64,000 bases of DNA from Novosphingobium sp. (GTDB taxonomy: Bacteria > Pseudomonadota > Alphaproteobacteria > Sphingomonadales > Sphingomonadaceae), in contig NZ_JAUYNB010000021.1 in NCBI RefSeq assembly GCF_030699305.1, positions 1 to 64,000 of the forward strand, in the 5' to 3' direction. Under the pieces are notes generated by a model that worked only from the letters and a program-made list of their open reading frames with translations, was not told the origin of the DNA and did no database searches. How positions within the stretch are numbered: the first letter of the stretch is position 1; the number at the start of each line of letters is the position of its first letter. Made by a program: the position numbers and the translations under genes. This document shows, piece by piece, positions 44,889 to 52,830 of this stretch.

Positions 44889-45793
44889 CAGAAATACCCC
44901 TGCTGCTTCTTCACTTCCATGCCCGCGCCGCCCGCGTCCTTGTCGATCGCGCGGCCCTGCCGTTCGCTGGTGGTGGTCAGCAGCGTTTCCTGAATGACTT
45001 CGGAGAGAGTCGCCGCCGTGCTCTCGACCGCACCGGTCAGCGGATAGCAACCCAGCGTGCGGAACCGGATCGAGCGTTCGACCACCGCTTCGCCGGGCTG
45101 GAGCGGGAAGCGACGATCATCGACCATCAGCAGCATCCCATCGCGCACCACCGTCGGGCGCCTGGCCGCGAAATAGAGCGGGACGATGGGAACGTCGTTG
45201 AGCTGGATGTATTGCCACACGTCCAGTTCGGTCCAGTTGCTGATCGGGAAGACGCGGATGCTCTCGCCCTTGTGCTTCTTCGCGTTGTACAGGTTCCACA
45301 GTTCCGGCCGCTGGTTCTTGGGATCCCAGCCGTGGCTGGCGGTGCGGAAGCTGAAAATGCGTTCCTTGGCGCGGCTCTTTTCCTCGTCACGCCGGGCGCC
45401 GCCAAAGGCTGCGTCGAAGCCATACATTTCGAGCGCCTGCTTCAGCCCTTCGGTCTTCCACATGTCCGTGTGGAGCGCGCCGTGATCGAATGGGTTGATG
45501 CCCCGCGCGGCGGCTTCGGGGTTCTGATAGACCAGCAGGTCCATCCCGCTTTCGCGCGCCATCCGGTCACGCAGCTTGTACATTTCCTGAAACTTCCAGG
45601 TCGTGTCGACATGCAGCAGCGGGAAGGGCGGGGGCGAGGGGTAGAACGCCTTGCGCGCCAGGTGCAGCATCACCGCGCTGTCCTTGCCCACGGAGTAGAG
45701 CATGACCGGACGCTCGGCCTCGGCCACGACTTCGCGCAGGATGTGGATCGCTTCGGCTTCCAGCCGCTGGAGATGGGTCAGGGTGTTCGACAT
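44888..45793 (-). CDS. cysD: Sulfate adenylyltransferase small subunit
   Basis: 301 residues. The PP-loop is [19 protein letters not shown] (about 35-53), followed by [39 protein letters not shown] and [11 protein letters not shown]. These are standard for CysD, which transfers AMP from ATP to sulfate. First gene of the cysD-cysNC-cysQ-luxR operon. I found no copy of the GCGT-N20-ACGC dyad immediately before it; the nearest (46006) is about 210 bp upstream. Confidence 0.95.
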   Translation of the reverse strand: MSNTLTHLQRLEAEAIHILREVVAEAERPVMLYSVGKDSAVMLHLARKAFYPSPPPFPLLHVDTTWKFQEMYKLRDRMARESGMDLLVYQNPEAAARGINPFDHGALHTDMWKTEGLKQALEMYGFDAAFGGARRDEEKSRAKERIFSFRTASHGWDPKNQRPELWNLYNAKKHKGESIRVFPISNWTELDVWQYIQLNDVPIVPLYFAARRPTVVRDGMLLMVDDRRFPLQPGEAVVERSIRFRTLGCYPLTGAVESTAATLSEVIQETLLTTTSERQGRAIDKDAGGAGMEVKKQQGYF

Positions 45794-46005
45794 GGCCGCC
45801 TTCTATACTCAATGCCCCACCTAATCGCCGGTGCGGCGGAATCCACATAGCAATTCCTTTGAACGGGCAAGCCAGACTGTTGCCGCCTGCCCGATCGCCA
45901 GGGGTGATGTCCGTCGCTGGGCCGTATGGCATAATCTGTTCTGCAACCGCCGCGAAGCGAAGGGTTATGCGTTTTCGGCCAAGTAGGTGACATGCAGGCA
46001 ATTGT

Positions 46006-46033
46006 GCGTAAAAATTGACTGTCTGGAATCCGC
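46006..46033. promoter_or_regulatory. Conserved dyad operator candidate, site 5
   Basis: GCGT-N20-CCGC with flanks GCGTAAAAA and AATCCGCATA. It is about 60 bp before the leader ORF and 106 bp before the deleted ligase gene that opens the operon. Confidence 0.5.
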
Positions 46034-46092
46034 ATATTGTGACAGGTTCGAAATAACGGCGAACCATCGCGTCGAATCGAGTGGGAGAGAGC

Positions 46093-46137
46093 ATGTCTGC
46101 AACGCAACGTGCCCGCCAGCAACGGGGGCGGACCTGA
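46093..46137 (+). CDS. 14-codon leader ORF
   Basis: ATG preceded by GGGAGAGAGC, the best ribosome site of the region, encoding MSATQRARQQRGRT and ending 1 bp before the ATG at 46139. It may be a leader peptide that couples translation to the downstream mini-gene, or the true start region of the deleted ligase after a frameshift. Confidence 0.35.
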   Translation: MSATQRARQQRGRT

Positions 46138-46138
46138 A

Positions 46139-46309
46139 ATGGCGCACCAGTATCACCTGGCCGACCTGTTCGAGACGGTCGCGGCGACCGTGCCCGACCG
46201 GGTGGCGCTGCTCTGTGCCGATGCGGTCAAGCGTTCGGCCGCAGGCAAGCCGGACCATCGCCGGGCCAGGGAAGTTGCGGCCAAGGCTGTTACGGCAGGA
46301 GCACAATGA
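46139..46309 (+). pseudogene. Internally deleted acyl-CoA ligase gene (start fused in frame to end)
   Basis: 56 codons. Residues 1-28 (from YHLADLFETVAATVPDRVAL to LLCAD) are the normal N-terminus of a FadD19/FadD17-type steroid acyl-CoA ligase. Residues 29-45 (AVKRSAAGKPDHRRARE) are the normal C-terminus, with the catalytic-Lys motif KRSxAGKPD. Roughly 450-480 codons between them are missing and the frame is kept. The stop overlaps the start of an intact ligase gene (ATGA at 46306). It cannot be an active ligase. Confidence 0.8.
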
Positions 46310-47973
46310 GCCAGACCGATCCCGTATTCGCCGCCGTCACCGCGCCGGGCACCCCGTTCGAGATTGCCGAGCGGGACGGCTTGCGCCAGTTCGTCAACGC
46401 CGCGCCCGATCTGAACCTGATGATCGAATCCGCCCGGCGGCACGGCGACAAGACGTTCGTGGTCGATTTCTCCTCCGACGGGCAGGAACGGCGGCTGAGT
46501 TTTGAGCAGCTGTTTGCCTGGCGCGATCAACTGGTCCCCATGCTGCACATCCGGCGCGGCGACCGGGTGGCGATCTGCATGCGCAACCGGACCGAATGGA
46601 TGGTGGCGTTCATGGCCACGATCAAGGCGGGCGGCGTGGCTGCGCTGCTCAACAGCCGGGGATCGCCAGACGAACTCGTCGCAATGATCGGCGATGTCAC
46701 GCCCGCGCTGGTGCTGGCGGACACGGCGCGCGCCGAACTGATCCGCGCAGGCGGCTACACCGGTCGGATGCTCGATCTGACCAAGCCCTTCGAGGGTCAG
46801 GAGATTGAACGCCGCGCGGGCGAGCTGGTCCCCGATCCGGGGCTGGCGAAGCCGCTGGACCCTTGCGCTATCCTGTTTACCTCCGGCACGACGGGCCGGG
46901 TCAAGGGCGCGGTGCTGACCCATCGCAGCCTGATTACCGGGTTGATGGCGACCCAGCTGACCGGCGTGATGGTGCTGCACAACATGGCCCGCGCGCATGG
47001 CATTCCGGTCGAAACGATCCTGGCCAATCTGCCGCAGCAAGCCACCTTGCTGGTCTATCCATTGTTCCACGTTTCGGGGCTGGGCTCCTCGTTCCTCTCG
47101 CCGTTGTTCGCAGGCACCAAGGTCGTGATCATGCGCCGCTGGGATGCGGATGATGCGGTGCGGCTGATCCAGACCGAACAGATCACCCAGTTCTCCGCCG
47201 TGCCGACCATGCTGTGGGATATCCTGCACAAGGCGCGGCTGGAAGGCGCGGATCTTTCGACGCTGCGCAACATCGCCTCGGGCGGACAGGCGCTGCCGGT
47301 CAACCTGCTGGATGAAATCCGGAGCGCCTGCCCGCAAGCGGTGATGGGCACTGGTTACGGCATGACTGAAGCATCGGGCGCGGTGGCGCAGGCGGTGGGG
47401 GAGGACTTCATCCGCAATCGCGCGTCCGCCGGACGGGTGCTGCAACTCGCCGACGTGCGAATCGTGACGCCTGACGGAACTGTACAGGGCACTGGCGACA
47501 GTGGTGAAATCCAGGTGCGCGGGGCGATGGTCATGCAAGGTTACTGGAACCGCCCGGAAGAAACCGCCGCCGCGTTCACTGCCGATGGCTGGCTGCGCAC
47601 CGGCGATGTCGGTTACGTCGATGCCGAAGGGTATGTCTTCATCGTCGACCGGGTGAAGGACATGGTCATTTCCGGCGGCGAGAACATCTATTGCGCCGAG
47701 GTTGAGCGGGTGATGGGCGAAGTGCCCGGCATCACCGAATGTGCCGCCTTTGGCATCCCCGATGAGCGTCTTGGGGAACTGCTGGTCGCGGTCGCGGTCG
47801 CTCAGGACACCGATGAAGCGGCGATCAAGCAGTGGGTCGGCGAACGGCTCGCCCGCTACAAGGCCCCGGCGCACGTCGCCTTCAGCCCCGACAGCCTGCC
47901 GCGCAATCACCTTGGCAAAGTCGACAAGATCAAGCTGCGCGCCCTGTGGCCGCACCTTTTCGGAGTACAATAA
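46306..47973 (+). CDS. AMP-forming acyl-CoA ligase
   Basis: 555 residues. P-loop AILFTSGTTGRVKGAVLTH (about 188-206), GTGYGMTEASGAVAQ, the hinge DGWLRTGDVGYVDAEGYVFI, ISGGENIYCAEVERVMGEVP, and the C-terminal Lys in PRNHLGKVDKIKLRAL. It is a class I adenylate-forming enzyme, probably activating a steroid side-chain acid or another carboxylate to its CoA ester. It is coupled to the deleted ligase gene and followed after 1 bp by the amidohydrolase. It may have replaced the lost ligase's function. Confidence 0.85.
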   Translation: MSQTDPVFAAVTAPGTPFEIAERDGLRQFVNAAPDLNLMIESARRHGDKTFVVDFSSDGQERRLSFEQLFAWRDQLVPMLHIRRGDRVAICMRNRTEWMVAFMATIKAGGVAALLNSRGSPDELVAMIGDVTPALVLADTARAELIRAGGYTGRMLDLTKPFEGQEIERRAGELVPDPGLAKPLDPCAILFTSGTTGRVKGAVLTHRSLITGLMATQLTGVMVLHNMARAHGIPVETILANLPQQATLLVYPLFHVSGLGSSFLSPLFAGTKVVIMRRWDADDAVRLIQTEQITQFSAVPTMLWDILHKARLEGADLSTLRNIASGGQALPVNLLDEIRSACPQAVMGTGYGMTEASGAVAQAVGEDFIRNRASAGRVLQLADVRIVTPDGTVQGTGDSGEIQVRGAMVMQGYWNRPEETAAAFTADGWLRTGDVGYVDAEGYVFIVDRVKDMVISGGENIYCAEVERVMGEVPGITECAAFGIPDERLGELLVAVAVAQDTDEAAIKQWVGERLARYKAPAHVAFSPDSLPRNHLGKVDKIKLRALWPHLFGVQ

Positions 47974-47974
47974 A

Positions 47975-48841
47975 ATGACCTTTCCCAAGGACATCGGCAT
48001 CATCGACTGCATGCTGGGCATCCCGGATGCCGAGGACCGCGCCGAATGGTTCGCGCCGTTCCGCCCGCTGATCAAGGACGCGCAGACGCTCCAGCAGTTC
48101 GCGATGCCCGCGCAGTACATGTTCAAGGACATTCCGCAGACCGGCCAGCAGGATGACTACATCAAGTGGACGGTCGAGCAGATGGACAAGCACAATGTCC
48201 AGAAGGCGCTGATCGGCTGGAACGAGAACGAGACGTCCTACCGCGCCAAGGAACTGTACGGCGACCGGTTCTTCTTCGATCTGCCGTGCGATCCGAACAA
48301 GGGCATGGAAGAAGTGCGCCGGATCAAGCGGATCCACGCCGAAGTCGGCCTGTCCGCGATCAGCGTGTTCCCCAGCGGCACGCTGCCGCAAGTGGCGATC
48401 AACCATAAATACATGTTCCCGCTCTATGCCTGCGCGGTCGAACTGGACATTCCGATCCTGCTCAACGTCGGCATTCCGGGGCCGCGCATTCCGATGGAAA
48501 CCCAGAAGGTTGAGCATCTGGACGAGGTTTGCTGGTTCTTCCCGGACCTGAAGATCGTGATGCGCCACGGCGCGGAACCGTGGGAAGCACTGGCGGTGAA
48601 GCTGATGCTGAAATGGCCGAACCTTTATTATTCGACCAGCGCCTTCGCGCCCAAGCACTACCCCAAGGCGATCATCGACTACGCCAACACGCGCGGCGCG
48701 GACAAGATCATCTACGCCGGGTACTTCCCGATGGGTCTCAGCCTCGACCGGATCATGTCCGACATGGAAAACGTGCCGTTCAAGGATGACGTCTGGCCGA
48801 AATTCCTGCGCGACAACGCAGCCAAGCTGTTCAAGCTGTAA
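47975..48841 (+). CDS. Amidohydrolase-2-family protein
   Basis: 288 residues. The TIM-barrel amidohydrolase_2 pattern is visible in LDIPILLNVGIPGPRIPMET, FPDLKIVMRHGAEPWEALAV, NLYYSTSAFAPKHYPKAII and DKIIYAGYFPMGLSLDRIM. The usual N-terminal His-x-His reads DCM, so metal binding may differ from that of typical members. Such enzymes hydrolyse or decarboxylate ring compounds. It lies between the ligase and a Rieske oxygenase. Confidence 0.75.
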   Translation: MTFPKDIGIIDCMLGIPDAEDRAEWFAPFRPLIKDAQTLQQFAMPAQYMFKDIPQTGQQDDYIKWTVEQMDKHNVQKALIGWNENETSYRAKELYGDRFFFDLPCDPNKGMEEVRRIKRIHAEVGLSAISVFPSGTLPQVAINHKYMFPLYACAVELDIPILLNVGIPGPRIPMETQKVEHLDEVCWFFPDLKIVMRHGAEPWEALAVKLMLKWPNLYYSTSAFAPKHYPKAIIDYANTRGADKIIYAGYFPMGLSLDRIMSDMENVPFKDDVWPKFLRDNAAKLFKL

Positions 48842-48856
48842 AGCGGAGCCAACCCG

Positions 48857-49936
48857 ATGACCAACCCCGCAACCGATGCCCGCACCGCGCCTGTCGCCGT
48901 CTGGCAGATCCTTGAAAAGCTGCGCGGTCAGGACCTGACCGACTGGCGTCTCGCCGACGTCACAGGTCGCGCCAGCATCGCGGAGCGCAACCTCGATATC
49001 GGCATTCCGTTCGGCTGGTATCCTATCGCGCTGTCCAAGGATCTGGCCGTGGGTGAGGTCAAGCCGCTGCGCTATTTCTCGCAGGATCTGGCGATGTGGC
49101 GGGGCGAGGACGGGCAGGTCCGGATGCTCGACGCTTATTGCAAGCATCTGGGCGCGCATATGGGCCATGGCGGCAAGGTTCATGGGAACCTGCTGGAATG
49201 CCCGTTCCATGCCTGGCGCTATGACGGCGACGAAGGGGTTGTGAAGGACATTCCCTATGCCAAGGCGATCCCGCCGCAGGTCAAGCGCAAGTGCACCCGC
49301 ACCTGGCACGTGACCGAGGCAAACCGCTGGATCTGGGCGTGGTATCACCCGCAGGATGTCGCCCCGCTGTTCGAAGTGGCGCACTTGCCCGAATGTTCAG
49401 ACCCCGACTGGACCGATTTCGACGTCTATGAATGGAACGTCTGGGGTTCGATCCAGAACATGGCCGAAAACGGCGTCGATGTGGCGCACTTCCGCTATAT
49501 CCACGGCACCGCCAACGTGCCGCTGGGCGAACTGCGCTGGGGCGACTGGGGACGGGGCGCCGATGTGCGGGCCAGGATGGGCACGCCGTGGGGCGAGGTT
49601 GATGGCTGCATCAGCTATGACACGATGGGGCCGGGGCAAAGCTGGACGCGCTTTACCGGCATTTCCGAAACGCTGCTGGTGGCCTGCATCACGCCGGTGG
49701 AACTGGACCACGTCCACGCCCGGTTCTGCTTCACCCAGCCCAAATCGCAGGCCGAAGGCGAACGCGCCGGGGTGGCCAAGGCGATCATCCGCGACATCTG
49801 CAAGCAGTTCGATCAGGACAAGGTGGTCTGGGACCGGCAGAAGTATGAGCCGAACCCGATCATCTGCGACGGCGACGGACCGATCCCGCAGTTCCGCAAG
49901 TTCTATGCGCGCTATTACGCCGAAGCGGCGGAATAG
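48857..49936 (+). CDS. Rieske non-heme iron oxygenase (KshA-like)
   Basis: 359 residues. The Rieske cluster ligands are Cys95, His97, Cys115 and His118 (CKHLGAHM ... CPFHAW). The mononuclear iron site is Asp208, His211 and His216 in NMAENGVDVAHFRYIHGT. This is the single-component oxygenase layout of 3-ketosteroid 9-alpha-hydroxylase (KshA) and related sterol oxygenases. It needs a reductase (KshB type), which is not in the window. It is a close paralogue of the protein at 54932-56044, with long identical stretches such as VKDIPYAKAIPPQVKRKC. Confidence 0.87.
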   Translation: MTNPATDARTAPVAVWQILEKLRGQDLTDWRLADVTGRASIAERNLDIGIPFGWYPIALSKDLAVGEVKPLRYFSQDLAMWRGEDGQVRMLDAYCKHLGAHMGHGGKVHGNLLECPFHAWRYDGDEGVVKDIPYAKAIPPQVKRKCTRTWHVTEANRWIWAWYHPQDVAPLFEVAHLPECSDPDWTDFDVYEWNVWGSIQNMAENGVDVAHFRYIHGTANVPLGELRWGDWGRGADVRARMGTPWGEVDGCISYDTMGPGQSWTRFTGISETLLVACITPVELDHVHARFCFTQPKSQAEGERAGVAKAIIRDICKQFDQDKVVWDRQKYEPNPIICDGDGPIPQFRKFYARYYAEAAE

Positions 49937-49942
49937 GGGGCG

Positions 49943-51448
49943 GTGGTGACCCGGCGCGAAGTGGTGGCAGGCGGCGCTGCCGTGGCTGCAGTGGGCCTGA
50001 CCGGCGCGGCTGCGGCCAAACCGGTGGCTGATGTGCTGGTGCAGTATGATGCGCTGGGGCTGGCGCAGCTGGTGGCGAAGCGCAAGGTCTCGCCGACCGA
50101 GCTGCTGGAAGCGGCGATTACCAAGGCCGAGGCGCTGAACCCGCGTTTCAACTTCATCGCGCAGCGTCATTATGACCATGCCCGCAAGGCGATTGCCGCC
50201 GGTCTGCCCAAGGGGCCGTTCACCGGCGTGCCTTGGCTGCTGAAGGACCTCAATACCCACATCGCAGGGGAACTGAGTGAAGGCGGGAGCCGGTTCTACA
50301 AGGGCAACCGGGCGACCGTGACGTCCGAACTTGTCACGCGGATCGAGCGCGCCGGGTTTGTGGTGTTTGGCAAGACCACCACGCCCGAACTGGGCCTGAC
50401 CGGCACGACCGAAAACAAGCTCACCGGCGATACCCGCAACCCGTGGAACCCGGCGCACATCGCGGGCGGATCGTCCGGCGGGGCGGCGGCGGCGGTTGCG
50501 GCGGGGGTGCTGCCAGCGGCGCACGCGACCGATGGCGGCGGCTCAATCCGGATACCGGCATCGTGCTGCGGACTGTTCGGGATGAAGCCCAGCCGGGGCC
50601 GCATCCCTATGGGGCCGCTGCGGACCGAAGGGTGGGGCGGGTTGTCCGCGCACCATGCCGTCAGCTGGAGCGTGCGCGATAACGCCGCGATCATGGATGT
50701 GACTCACGGGACGGAACCGGGATCGCGCTATGGCGTGCAGGCTCCGGCGGAGGGCTTTCTGGCGCAAGTTGGCAAGCATCCGGGCAAACTGCGGATCGCG
50801 CTGATGCTCAATTCGCCGTCGGGCAGTCCGGTCGATCCCGAATGCCGCGCGGCGACGCTCGCGGCGGCGAAGCTGTGCGAGAGTTTGGGGCACCATGTGG
50901 AAGAAGCGCAGCCCCAATGGGACGTCGGCGCGGTGGGCATGGCCAGCTTCGCGCTGATCGGTGCATCCATCGCGGCCGATATTGCCGACCGGGCGAAGCT
51001 GACCGGGATCACGCCGGGGCCGGATGTGCTGGAGCCGATCTCGCTGGGTTTCATCGAAGTCGGCAAGAGTTTCAGCGGGATGGACTTTGCCCGTGCCAAC
51101 AACACCTTGCAGACGCTGGCGATCAACGTCGCGCAGTTCATGCATAACTACGATGTGATCCTCGCGCCCACGCTGGCCGCGCCGCCGCTGCCGCTGGGGC
51201 GGATCAACCTGACGCCTGATTGCGATTTCCAGCAGTGGGGCCAGCGGGCTGCGGTGTTTTCGCCCTTTACCCAGATGGCCAACATGACCGGCCAGCCGAG
51301 CATGTCCGTCCCGCTCGCGCAGTCCGCCAGCGGCTTGCCGATCGGGGTGATGTTCACCGGCCGGTTCGGGGATGAAGCGACGCTTTACCGCCTCGCCGGA
51401 CAACTGGAACGCGCCGCCCCGTGGTGGGACCGGCGGCCAAAACTCTGA
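49943..51448 (+). CDS. Amidase-signature hydrolase with Tat-like signal
   Basis: 501 residues from a GTG (49943 or 49946) with AGGGGGCG upstream. The N-terminus VTRREVVAGGAAVAAVGLTG has the twin Arg and hydrophobic stretch of a Tat signal, so it is probably exported to the periplasm. The Ser-cisSer-Lys triad is Lys101 (LLKDLN), Ser177 (AGGSSGG) and Ser201 (GGGSIRIPAS). It hydrolyses amide bonds. In a steroid locus one candidate substrate is an amino-acid-conjugated bile acid; this is speculative. Confidence 0.85.
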   Translation: MVTRREVVAGGAAVAAVGLTGAAAAKPVADVLVQYDALGLAQLVAKRKVSPTELLEAAITKAEALNPRFNFIAQRHYDHARKAIAAGLPKGPFTGVPWLLKDLNTHIAGELSEGGSRFYKGNRATVTSELVTRIERAGFVVFGKTTTPELGLTGTTENKLTGDTRNPWNPAHIAGGSSGGAAAAVAAGVLPAAHATDGGGSIRIPASCCGLFGMKPSRGRIPMGPLRTEGWGGLSAHHAVSWSVRDNAAIMDVTHGTEPGSRYGVQAPAEGFLAQVGKHPGKLRIALMLNSPSGSPVDPECRAATLAAAKLCESLGHHVEEAQPQWDVGAVGMASFALIGASIAADIADRAKLTGITPGPDVLEPISLGFIEVGKSFSGMDFARANNTLQTLAINVAQFMHNYDVILAPTLAAPPLPLGRINLTPDCDFQQWGQRAAVFSPFTQMANMTGQPSMSVPLAQSASGLPIGVMFTGRFGDEATLYRLAGQLERAAPWWDRRPKL

Positions 51449-51471
51449 GCAGAGATTGGCTGACAGCCGCT

Positions 51472-51523
51472 CCGTTCGTGTCGAGCGAAGTCGAGACACC
51501 GATGCGCCAGCGTTTCTCGGCTT
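51472..51523. repeat. Dispersed palindrome, family A, copy 4 (degenerate right arm)
   Basis: The left arm CCGTTCGTGTCGAGCGAAGT continues CGAGACAC; the right arm is decayed (TTTCTCGGCTTCGGGATCG). It lies 24 bp after the amidase stop. Confidence 0.75.
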
Positions 51524-51619
51524 CGGGATCGCCCATCCGGTTGGACTCGCAGCCTCGATCCGCTCGATCATGCCGGATTGCAGCTCCATCACCCGGCGGG
51601 TCAATTCTGACATAGCACC

Positions 51620-51698
51620 GGGCGATGCCCCTGCCGATGCCGCTGCCCGCGCCGGTAATTCGCAGTGACGGCGGATAACTTGCACTTATCTGGCGCAA
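51620..51698 (-). pseudogene. Possible SDR gene fossil
   Basis: The minus strand reads SLRITGAGSGIGRGIARCY, the glycine-rich start of an SDR, and then loses similarity. No SDR body follows. It may be the start of an SDR gene whose remainder was deleted, or a chance match. Confidence 0.3.
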
Positions 51699-51722
51699 TT
51701 TGCGTGTTTCAGCACGCGACTT

Positions 51723-51750
51723 GCGTTAGGAGTCGTGGGCAAATGAACGA
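51723..51750. promoter_or_regulatory. Conserved dyad operator candidate, site 6
   Basis: GCGT-N20-ACGA (TTGCGTTAG ... GAACGAAAT), about 70 bp before the first AsnC gene. Extra GCGT/ACGC half-sites lie just upstream (51702-51717), which would suit autoregulation by an Lrp/AsnC protein. Confidence 0.45.
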
Positions 51751-51819
51751 AATTGCGATTGACCGCGCCGTGGGCGGGCGGCACTTGTCACGTTCAGCTA
51801 TGAGGGACTAATCGCGGAA

Positions 51820-52299
51820 ATGAGCGATGATTTTTCGGTCGATGATGTCGACCTGGCGATTGTGGAGCAGTTGCGCTCCAACGGGCGCGCAACCAACCAG
51901 CAGATCGCCAACAACCTGGGTCTGACTGCGGCCACCGTTTCCACCCGCATCCGGCGGATGGAAGACGCCGACAAGCTGCGCGTGGTCGCCGTGTCGGATT
52001 TTTCGGCGCATGGCTATAACGTGCTGATGGAACTGGCGATCGAGGTGGATGGCCGCCCGGCATCGGAAGTGGCGGCGGAACTGGCGGAGTTTCCCGAAGT
52101 GTTCGCGGCCCATCTGGTGACGGGCCGCTATGATATCGATATGCTGGTGGTGCTGCGCGATTTCAGCGATTTGCCGACCCTGCTGCTCGACAAGTTTTCC
52201 AAAGTGCGCGGCATCCGATCAATGATGCCCGCCATCGCCGTCGATGTGCTGAAATACAAGTTCGACGTCGCCCCGCTTGAAGCCCGGAGCCCGCAATGA
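51820..52299 (+). CDS. Lrp/AsnC-family transcriptional regulator
   Basis: 159 residues. The AsnC helix-turn-helix is LRSNGRATNQQIANNLGLTA then ATVSTRIRRM (about 17-46). The C-terminal ligand-binding alpha-beta sandwich is VLMELAIEVDGRPASEVAAE and VTGRYDIDMLVVLRDFSDLP. It overlaps a second AsnC gene by 4 bp; the two proteins are related but clearly different. Dyad site 6 lies in its promoter. It is a candidate regulator of the dyad regulon. Confidence 0.9.
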   Translation: MSDDFSVDDVDLAIVEQLRSNGRATNQQIANNLGLTAATVSTRIRRMEDADKLRVVAVSDFSAHGYNVLMELAIEVDGRPASEVAAELAEFPEVFAAHLVTGRYDIDMLVVLRDFSDLPTLLLDKFSKVRGIRSMMPAIAVDVLKYKFDVAPLEARSPQ

Positions 52300-52787
52300 T
52301 CGCCGCCCAACTCGATGATCTTGATCGCCAGCTGATCGAAGTGCTGGCGCGCGACGCCCGCGTCTCCAACCGCAAGATCGCGGGCGATCTGGGGGTGACC
52401 GAAGGCACGGTGCGCGGCCGGATCAAGCGGTTGCAACAGGATGGGCTGATCGCCTTTACCGCGATCACCAGCTTCGGGCTGTCCAACACGTCGAAGATGG
52501 CGTTCATCGGCATTCAGGCCAATGTGGAAAATGTCCGCGATGTGGCCGCGCGGATTGCGGACATCCCGCAGATCAATGCGCTGATGATCACGATGGGGCG
52601 CTTCAATATCCTGGCGTTCTGCCTGTTCGATACGCTGGAAGCGCTGATCGAGCTGACGTCTGACCAGATCCTGGCCATCCCCGGCGTCCACCACGTGGAA
52701 ACGTCGATCGCGGTCAAGACGATGAAATACAACGCCCGTGTCGTGCGGATTACCGAGCGCGACAAGTCGATTGACGACGGCGATTGA
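52296..52787 (+). CDS. Lrp/AsnC-family transcriptional regulator
   Basis: 163 residues. The HTH is LARDARVSNRKIAGDLGVTE then GTVRGRIKRL (about 17-46), and the effector domain contains ITMGRFNILAFCLFDTLEAL. It is coupled to the preceding AsnC gene by an ATGA overlap, which suggests the two are made together and could form hetero-oligomers. AsnC proteins usually sense small acids, so a steroid CoA- or acid-type intermediate could be the signal; this is inference. Confidence 0.9.
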   Translation: MIAAQLDDLDRQLIEVLARDARVSNRKIAGDLGVTEGTVRGRIKRLQQDGLIAFTAITSFGLSNTSKMAFIGIQANVENVRDVAARIADIPQINALMITMGRFNILAFCLFDTLEALIELTSDQILAIPGVHHVETSIAVKTMKYNARVVRITERDKSIDDGD

Positions 52788-52830
52788 GTTTGTGGCGGGG
52801 CACCTCGGCTGAGGTGCCCGCACCCGTCGA

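Larger units (their letters stand above)
45794..46138. other. Intergenic region between cysD and the acyl-CoA-ligase operon
   Basis: 345 bp without a substantial gene. It must hold the cysD promoter (leftward) and the promoter of the plus-strand operon. I can see dyad site 5 (46006-46033) and a 14-codon leader ORF (46093-46137). No riboswitch-like structure was recognised. Confidence 0.6.
51449..51819. other. Intergenic region between amidase and AsnC genes
   Basis: 371 bp without an intact gene. It holds copy 4 of the family A palindrome (51472-51523), a possible SDR-gene fossil on the minus strand (51620-51698), a GCGT/ACGC pair at 51702-51717 and dyad site 6 (51723-51750) in front of the AsnC genes. 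Confidence 0.6.

Noticed and set aside
46153..48132. A 659-codon open frame on the minus strand
   Set aside because: Antisense to the intact acyl-CoA ligase gene, whose motifs are complete on the plus strand.
51356..51448. The family A palindrome as part of the amidase C-terminus
   Set aside because: The amidase stop at 51448 precedes the left arm at 51472.
1..51523. Family A palindromes as CRISPR repeats or insertion-sequence ends
   Set aside because: They are single, widely spaced copies with no spacers, no transposase and no target duplications seen.
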